Source: Gallionellales bacterium 39-52-133
GTDB lineage: Bacteria > Pseudomonadota > Gammaproteobacteria > Burkholderiales > Gallionellaceae
Direction: 5' to 3'
DNA length: 64,000 bases
Assembly: GCA_002278935.1 (NCBI GenBank)
Contig: NCJL01000008.1
Coordinates: 124,001-188,000, forward strand
Shown here: piece after piece, positions 60,610 through 64,000 of the stretch
How the letters are laid out: each line of letters begins with the position of its first letter
Numbering within the stretch: the first letter of the stretch is position 1
The notes under the pieces: model-generated
Seen by the model: only the letters and a program-made list of their open reading frames with translations
Databases searched by the model: none
What the model was told of the DNA's origin: nothing
Made by a program: the position numbers and the translations under genes

Positions 60610-60728
60610 TTAACTAAATTGCCGCTGATGCAATGAGCATATGCAATTCGATATGAGCGTGGTTGGGGTGATAGCTGGCTTGGAATTTATTGTGACTTGA
60701 TAGCTGTGCAAATTTAAAGGAGAAAAAT

Positions 60729-61979
60729 ATGAGCAAGACTAGTAGACGTAATTTCATTAAAACAGCAGGTGCGCTGCTTGGCGCGTCACTGGTAATGGGG
60801 CTGTCTTCCGGTATGAACAGCGCCTTGGCTGCCGATACCTCAACAGCCGCGGTGAACAAAACCAAACTGGCGGTCACTGATAAAACAGTGAAGGTCGGCA
60901 TTCTGCATTCAGCAACCGGAACCATGGCGATCAGCGAAACGGGTTCTATCCAGGCTGAAAAACTGGCCATTGCACAGATCAATGCAATGGGCGGCATTCT
61001 GGGCAGAAAAATCGAAGTGATCCAGGAAGACGGCGCCAGCGATTGGCCTACCTTTGCCGAGAAATCACGCAAGCTGCTGGTAAGCGACAAGGTGGCAACG
61101 GTGTTTGGCTGCTGGACTTCCGCTTCACGCAAGGCGGCCCTGCCGGTATTCGAAAAAGAGAACGGCCTGCTGTTCTACCCGACTTTCTATGAAGGTCTGG
61201 AGCAATCCAAGAATGTGTTCTACACAGGCCAGGAAGCTACCCAGCAGATTCTCGCCGGTCTGGACTGGATCGCAAAAGAGAAAAAAGCCAAGACTTACTA
61301 CCTGATCGGCTCCGACTACATCTGGCCACGCACCTCAATGAAAATTGCGCGCAAACACATTGAGCAGCATCTCGGTGGCACCGTTGTGGGTGAAGAGTAT
61401 GCGGCGCTTGGCGATACCCAGTTTGGTTCTGTGATCAACAAGATCAAGCTGAAAAAGCCGGACGTGATTTACGCGGCGGTGGTGGGCGGCAGCAACGTGG
61501 CCTGGTTCAAGCAGCTGAACGCGGCAGGTCTTAACTCCAAGAAACAGACCCTGTTGACGATCTCGGTCACAGAAGACGAAGTACTTGGCATCGGCGGCGA
61601 GAATCTGGAAGGCTTCTACTCGGCAATGAAATATTTCCAGAGCCTGAAGAATCCTAACAACGAAAAATTCGTGGCCGAGTTCAAAAAGATGTGGGGTCCC
61701 AAGTCTGTTATCGGCGACGTGACCCAGGCTGCCTATCTTGGCCCTTGGTTGTGGAAAGCAGCTGTTGAACGCGCCGGCAGTTTTGACGTGGACAAGGTTG
61801 CCGCAGCATTGCCCGGTTATGAGCTGAAGACCGCACCCGAAGGTTATGTGAAGGTTGAAAAGAACCATCATCTTTCCAGCAAGCTGCGCGTGGGCAAATG
61901 GCGTGCGGATGGCCAGGCGGATGTTGTATACGAATCTGACTTGATCATGCCGGATCCTTTCCCCAAAGGTTACCAGTAA
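60729..61979 (+). CDS. fmdD: Amide/urea ABC transporter substrate-binding protein (FmdD/UrtA type)
   Basis: A 416-aa periplasmic binding protein. The signal carries a twin-arginine motif, SRRNFIKTAG (residues 5-14), so it may use Tat. The mature protein is of the UrtA type: VGILHSATGTMAISETGSI, GGILGRKIEVIQEDGASDWP, TVFGCWTSASRKAALPVFE, LFYPTFYEGLEQSKNVFYTG and GDVTQAAYLGPWLWK. Such proteins bind urea or short-chain amides. Beside formamidase I favour the latter and use the Methylophilus name. AAAGGAG precedes the ATG. It has its own sigma-54 promoter. Confidence 0.9.
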   Translation: MSKTSRRNFIKTAGALLGASLVMGLSSGMNSALAADTSTAAVNKTKLAVTDKTVKVGILHSATGTMAISETGSIQAEKLAIAQINAMGGILGRKIEVIQEDGASDWPTFAEKSRKLLVSDKVATVFGCWTSASRKAALPVFEKENGLLFYPTFYEGLEQSKNVFYTGQEATQQILAGLDWIAKEKKAKTYYLIGSDYIWPRTSMKIARKHIEQHLGGTVVGEEYAALGDTQFGSVINKIKLKKPDVIYAAVVGGSNVAWFKQLNAAGLNSKKQTLLTISVTEDEVLGIGGENLEGFYSAMKYFQSLKNPNNEKFVAEFKKMWGPKSVIGDVTQAAYLGPWLWKAAVERAGSFDVDKVAAALPGYELKTAPEGYVKVEKNHHLSSKLRVGKWRADGQADVVYESDLIMPDPFPKGYQ

Positions 61980-62066
61980 CAAGGTTACTACCCGTGGCAT
62001 GCAGGGGCTGCGGGTAGCTCATTGAGGTTTGAATTCTGCTTAATTTATTACTGGTGGAGAACGATC

Positions 62067-62984
62067 ATGTTCGGATACTCGATGGCGGAAATTGGAAATA
62101 TTTTCGTGATGCAGGGATTTTCAGGTTTAAGTCTGTTTAGTGTGTTGCTGCTGATGGCGCTGGGTCTGGCAATTATTTTTGGCCAGATGGGCGTTATCAA
62201 TATGGCGCATGGTGAATTTATGGCGCTCGGAGCCTATACAACGGTGCTGTTTTCACAGCTGGCGGTTGCCTTCGATCTCGTCAATTATTATTTTGTGTTT
62301 GCCATTATTGCGGCATTTATTGTTGCCTTTGTAATTGGCTATCTTGTCGAATTTGGTCTTATTCGGCATCTCTATAAACGTCCCCTGGATACGCTATTGG
62401 CGACCTGGGGACTCAGTCTGGTGATGCAGCAAATCTTCAGGTCCACCTTTGGCGCCAAGGAAGTCAGTGCGGAACTTCCGGCATGGCTGCTGGGCTCGTT
62501 CAAGCCCACTGAAGATATTGACATCCCGATCAACGGCGTATTTGTGATGGGTCTGGCGGTGGTGGTGACCGTCGGCGTGCTGCTGTTCATGTTCAGATCA
62601 AACTGGGGGCTGCGCGTGCGCGCCACCGTGCAAAACAGGGTGATGGCTGGCGCGGTGGGCATTAACACCAAAAAGGTTGACCGCGTGACCTTCGCGCTGG
62701 GCTGTGGCATTGCCGGTGTCGCCGGTGCGGCTTTCACCACCATCGCCTCAACCGGCCCGACCACCGGCTCACTGTATATCGTGGACAGCTTTATGGTGGT
62801 GGTATTTGGCGGCGCAGCGAGTGTGCTGGGCACCATCGCTTCGGCATTCGGCATTGCCCAGGCGCAATCCATACTGCAGTTTTTCCTGACCAGCTCCATG
62901 GGCAAAGTCGCAACACTTATGACGATCGTCGTGATCTTGATGATGAAGCCCGAGGGATTGTTTGCAGCCAAACTTCGCAAGTAG
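62067..62984 (+). CDS. fmdE: Amide/urea ABC transporter permease (FmdE/UrtB type)
   Basis: A 305-aa branched-chain amino acid-type permease (LivH family). I start at 62067, with GGTGGAG 8 bases upstream; an earlier frame start adds 15 unlikely residues. Blocks are LLLMALGLAIIFGQMGVINMAHGEFM, YLVEFGLIRHLYKRPLDTLLATWGLSL, the EAA-like loop GLRVRATVQNRVMAGAVGIN, and FMVVVFGGAASVLGTI. About eight transmembrane segments. It pairs with the next permease. Confidence 0.92.
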   Translation: MFGYSMAEIGNIFVMQGFSGLSLFSVLLLMALGLAIIFGQMGVINMAHGEFMALGAYTTVLFSQLAVAFDLVNYYFVFAIIAAFIVAFVIGYLVEFGLIRHLYKRPLDTLLATWGLSLVMQQIFRSTFGAKEVSAELPAWLLGSFKPTEDIDIPINGVFVMGLAVVVTVGVLLFMFRSNWGLRVRATVQNRVMAGAVGINTKKVDRVTFALGCGIAGVAGAAFTTIASTGPTTGSLYIVDSFMVVVFGGAASVLGTIASAFGIAQAQSILQFFLTSSMGKVATLMTIVVILMMKPEGLFAAKLRK

Positions 62985-63000
62985 CACACAGGAGAATTTC

Positions 63001-64000
63001 ATGAACGCATTGACTAGCAAATTGTTGGGTGGAAAGCAGGGGCTGATCGGCCTGGTCATTCTGTCCGCCATTATTTTTATCGCGCTGCCGCTGGGACTGG
63101 ATCTTTTCAGGCTGGGGCTGGTGGGAAAGTATCTGACCTACGCCTTTGTCGCCGTGAGCCTGGTTTTGCTGTGGGGATACGGCGGCATCCTGAGCCTGGG
63201 TCAGGGTATCTTCTTTGGCCTGGGCGGTTATTGCATGGCCATGTTCCTCAAGCTTGAGGCCTCTGATCCCGTCAGCACCAAGATTCAAACCACGCCGGGC
63301 ATACCCGACTTTATGGACTGGAATCAGCTGACTGAAATTCCGTGGTTCTGGGTGCCGTTTCAAAGCCTGACGCTCACCATCCTGGCCGTGCTGATCGTGC
63401 CTGCCCTCTTCGCCTACATCATCGGCTATGCCATGTTCAAACGCAGAGTGGGCGGCGTGTACTTCGCCATCATTACCCAGGCCATTGCGCTGATCCTGAC
63501 CATCCTGATTGTCGGCCAGCAGGGTTTTACCGGCGGCGTAAACGGCATCACCGATCTGAAGACCATGCTGGGCTGGGATATTCGCGATGACTCGTCAAAA
63601 TACATCCTGTATTACGTCAACGGGCTGTTGCTGATCGGCACGATACTGGTGTGCCGTTACATCATTACCAGCAAATTCGGCATGCTGCTGCTGGCAATGC
63701 GCGACAAGGAAGAACGCGTGCGTTTTTCCGGCTATGACGTGTCCAACTTCAAAATCTTCATCTTCTGTGTCGCGGCGCTGATTTCAGCCATAGGCGGGGC
63801 CATGTTCACGCTGCAGGTCGGTTTCATGTCGCCTTCCTTTATCGGCATTGTGCCCTCCATCGAAATGGTGATCTTTGCCGCGGTGGGCGGACGCATGTCG
63901 CTGATCGGGGCCATTTACGGCGCACTGCTGGTGAATTTTGGCCGAACCATGTTCTCGGAAACCTACCCCGAACTGTGGCTGTTCCTGATGGGCGGCCTGT
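63001..64000 (+). CDS. fmdF: Amide/urea ABC transporter permease (FmdF/UrtC type), 3' end cut by window
   Basis: Second permease of the transporter, LivM family; 333 codons are visible. Marks are LVLLWGYGGILSLGQGIFFGLGGYCMAMFLKLE, GGVYFAIITQAIALILTILI, GFTGGVNGITDL, GMLLLAMRDKEERVRFSGYDV and IEMVIFAAVGGRMSLIGAIYGALL. GGAG precedes the ATG, 16 bp after the previous gene. The ATPase genes (UrtD/UrtE type) are expected just beyond the right edge. Confidence 0.92.
   Translation, partial: MNALTSKLLGGKQGLIGLVILSAIIFIALPLGLDLFRLGLVGKYLTYAFVAVSLVLLWGYGGILSLGQGIFFGLGGYCMAMFLKLEASDPVSTKIQTTPGIPDFMDWNQLTEIPWFWVPFQSLTLTILAVLIVPALFAYIIGYAMFKRRVGGVYFAIITQAIALILTILIVGQQGFTGGVNGITDLKTMLGWDIRDDSSKYILYYVNGLLLIGTILVCRYIITSKFGMLLLAMRDKEERVRFSGYDVSNFKIFIFCVAALISAIGGAMFTLQVGFMSPSFIGIVPSIEMVIFAAVGGRMSLIGAIYGALLVNFGRTMFSETYPELWLFLMGGL

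Larger units (their letters stand above)
60209..60728. other. Regulatory region between fmdB and fmdD
   Basis: About 520 bp with a strong terminator (60293-60323), an inverted repeat (60421-60443) and a sigma-54 promoter (60594-60609). No credible ORF. Confidence 0.6.

Overview
The window looks like a chromosomal segment of a betaproteobacterium, probably of the Nitrosomonadales/methylotroph type. This is inferred from the protein families and from a formamide-use gene cluster laid out like that of Methylophilus. It contains no rRNA or tRNA gene and no CRISPR array that I can see. Most genes share similar, moderately GC-rich codon use. The clear exception is the AT-rich pair at 27.2-28.9 kb.

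Layout. 1-8.5 kb: trigger factor (cut by the window edge), glucose-6-phosphate isomerase, a radical SAM protein, MsrA, a molybdate uptake operon (modA, a di-Mop protein, modB, modC), a GNAT acetyltransferase and a DUF2062 protein. 8.7-12.1 kb: a P-type ATPase and a small outer-membrane barrel protein. 12.2-19.2 kb: an alpha-glucan/glycogen cluster (malQ, a GH57 enzyme and glgC on the minus strand, divergent glgB) with a 140-bp MITE-like element sitting at the glgC stop codon. 19.2-24.6 kb: a CAP-domain protein and parE/parC, separated by a long inverted repeat.

24.7-31.8 kb is an accessory island. It holds an antitoxin-like orphan, an HEPN/MNT pair, an IS3-family element, a DUF262 plus HEPN operon, a luciferase-like monooxygenase and several hairpin repeats. 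The IS3 element can be excised on paper to leave a near-perfect REP-like palindrome, and two related palindromes lie nearby. 30.7-38.5 kb: a Cache-domain protein, a small unknown protein, fumC with an extra two-residue repeat unit near its active site, several small stress-type proteins (one broken by a G6 frameshift), and a degenerate cyclase-like membrane protein overlapping a Ser/Thr kinase. 38.5-50.6 kb: a two-component system, a glutathione S-transferase, lipoproteins, membrane proteins, a Tat-exported aldo/keto reductase, a kinase-HDOD-GAF fusion protein and a PMT-type glycosyltransferase. 51-57.3 kb: the TIGR03545/TIGR03546 pair, a GlcG/HbpS-like protein, a phosphoesterase and an IHF-like protein.

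57.6-64 kb is a short-chain amide/urea utilisation cluster (fmdC-like porin, fmdA formamidase, fmdB, then fmdD, fmdE, fmdF of the ABC transporter; the last is cut by the window end). Sigma-54 type -24/-12 sequences precede both the porin gene and fmdD, and an intrinsic terminator lies between them. This suggests two nitrogen-controlled transcription units.

The best candidates for something new are the DUF262-HEPN module in its mobile setting, the REP-like palindrome family with its IS insertion, the dispersed 25-bp AT-rich repeat, and the two unusual kinase arrangements. All functional calls rest on motif recognition by eye; no database search was run.
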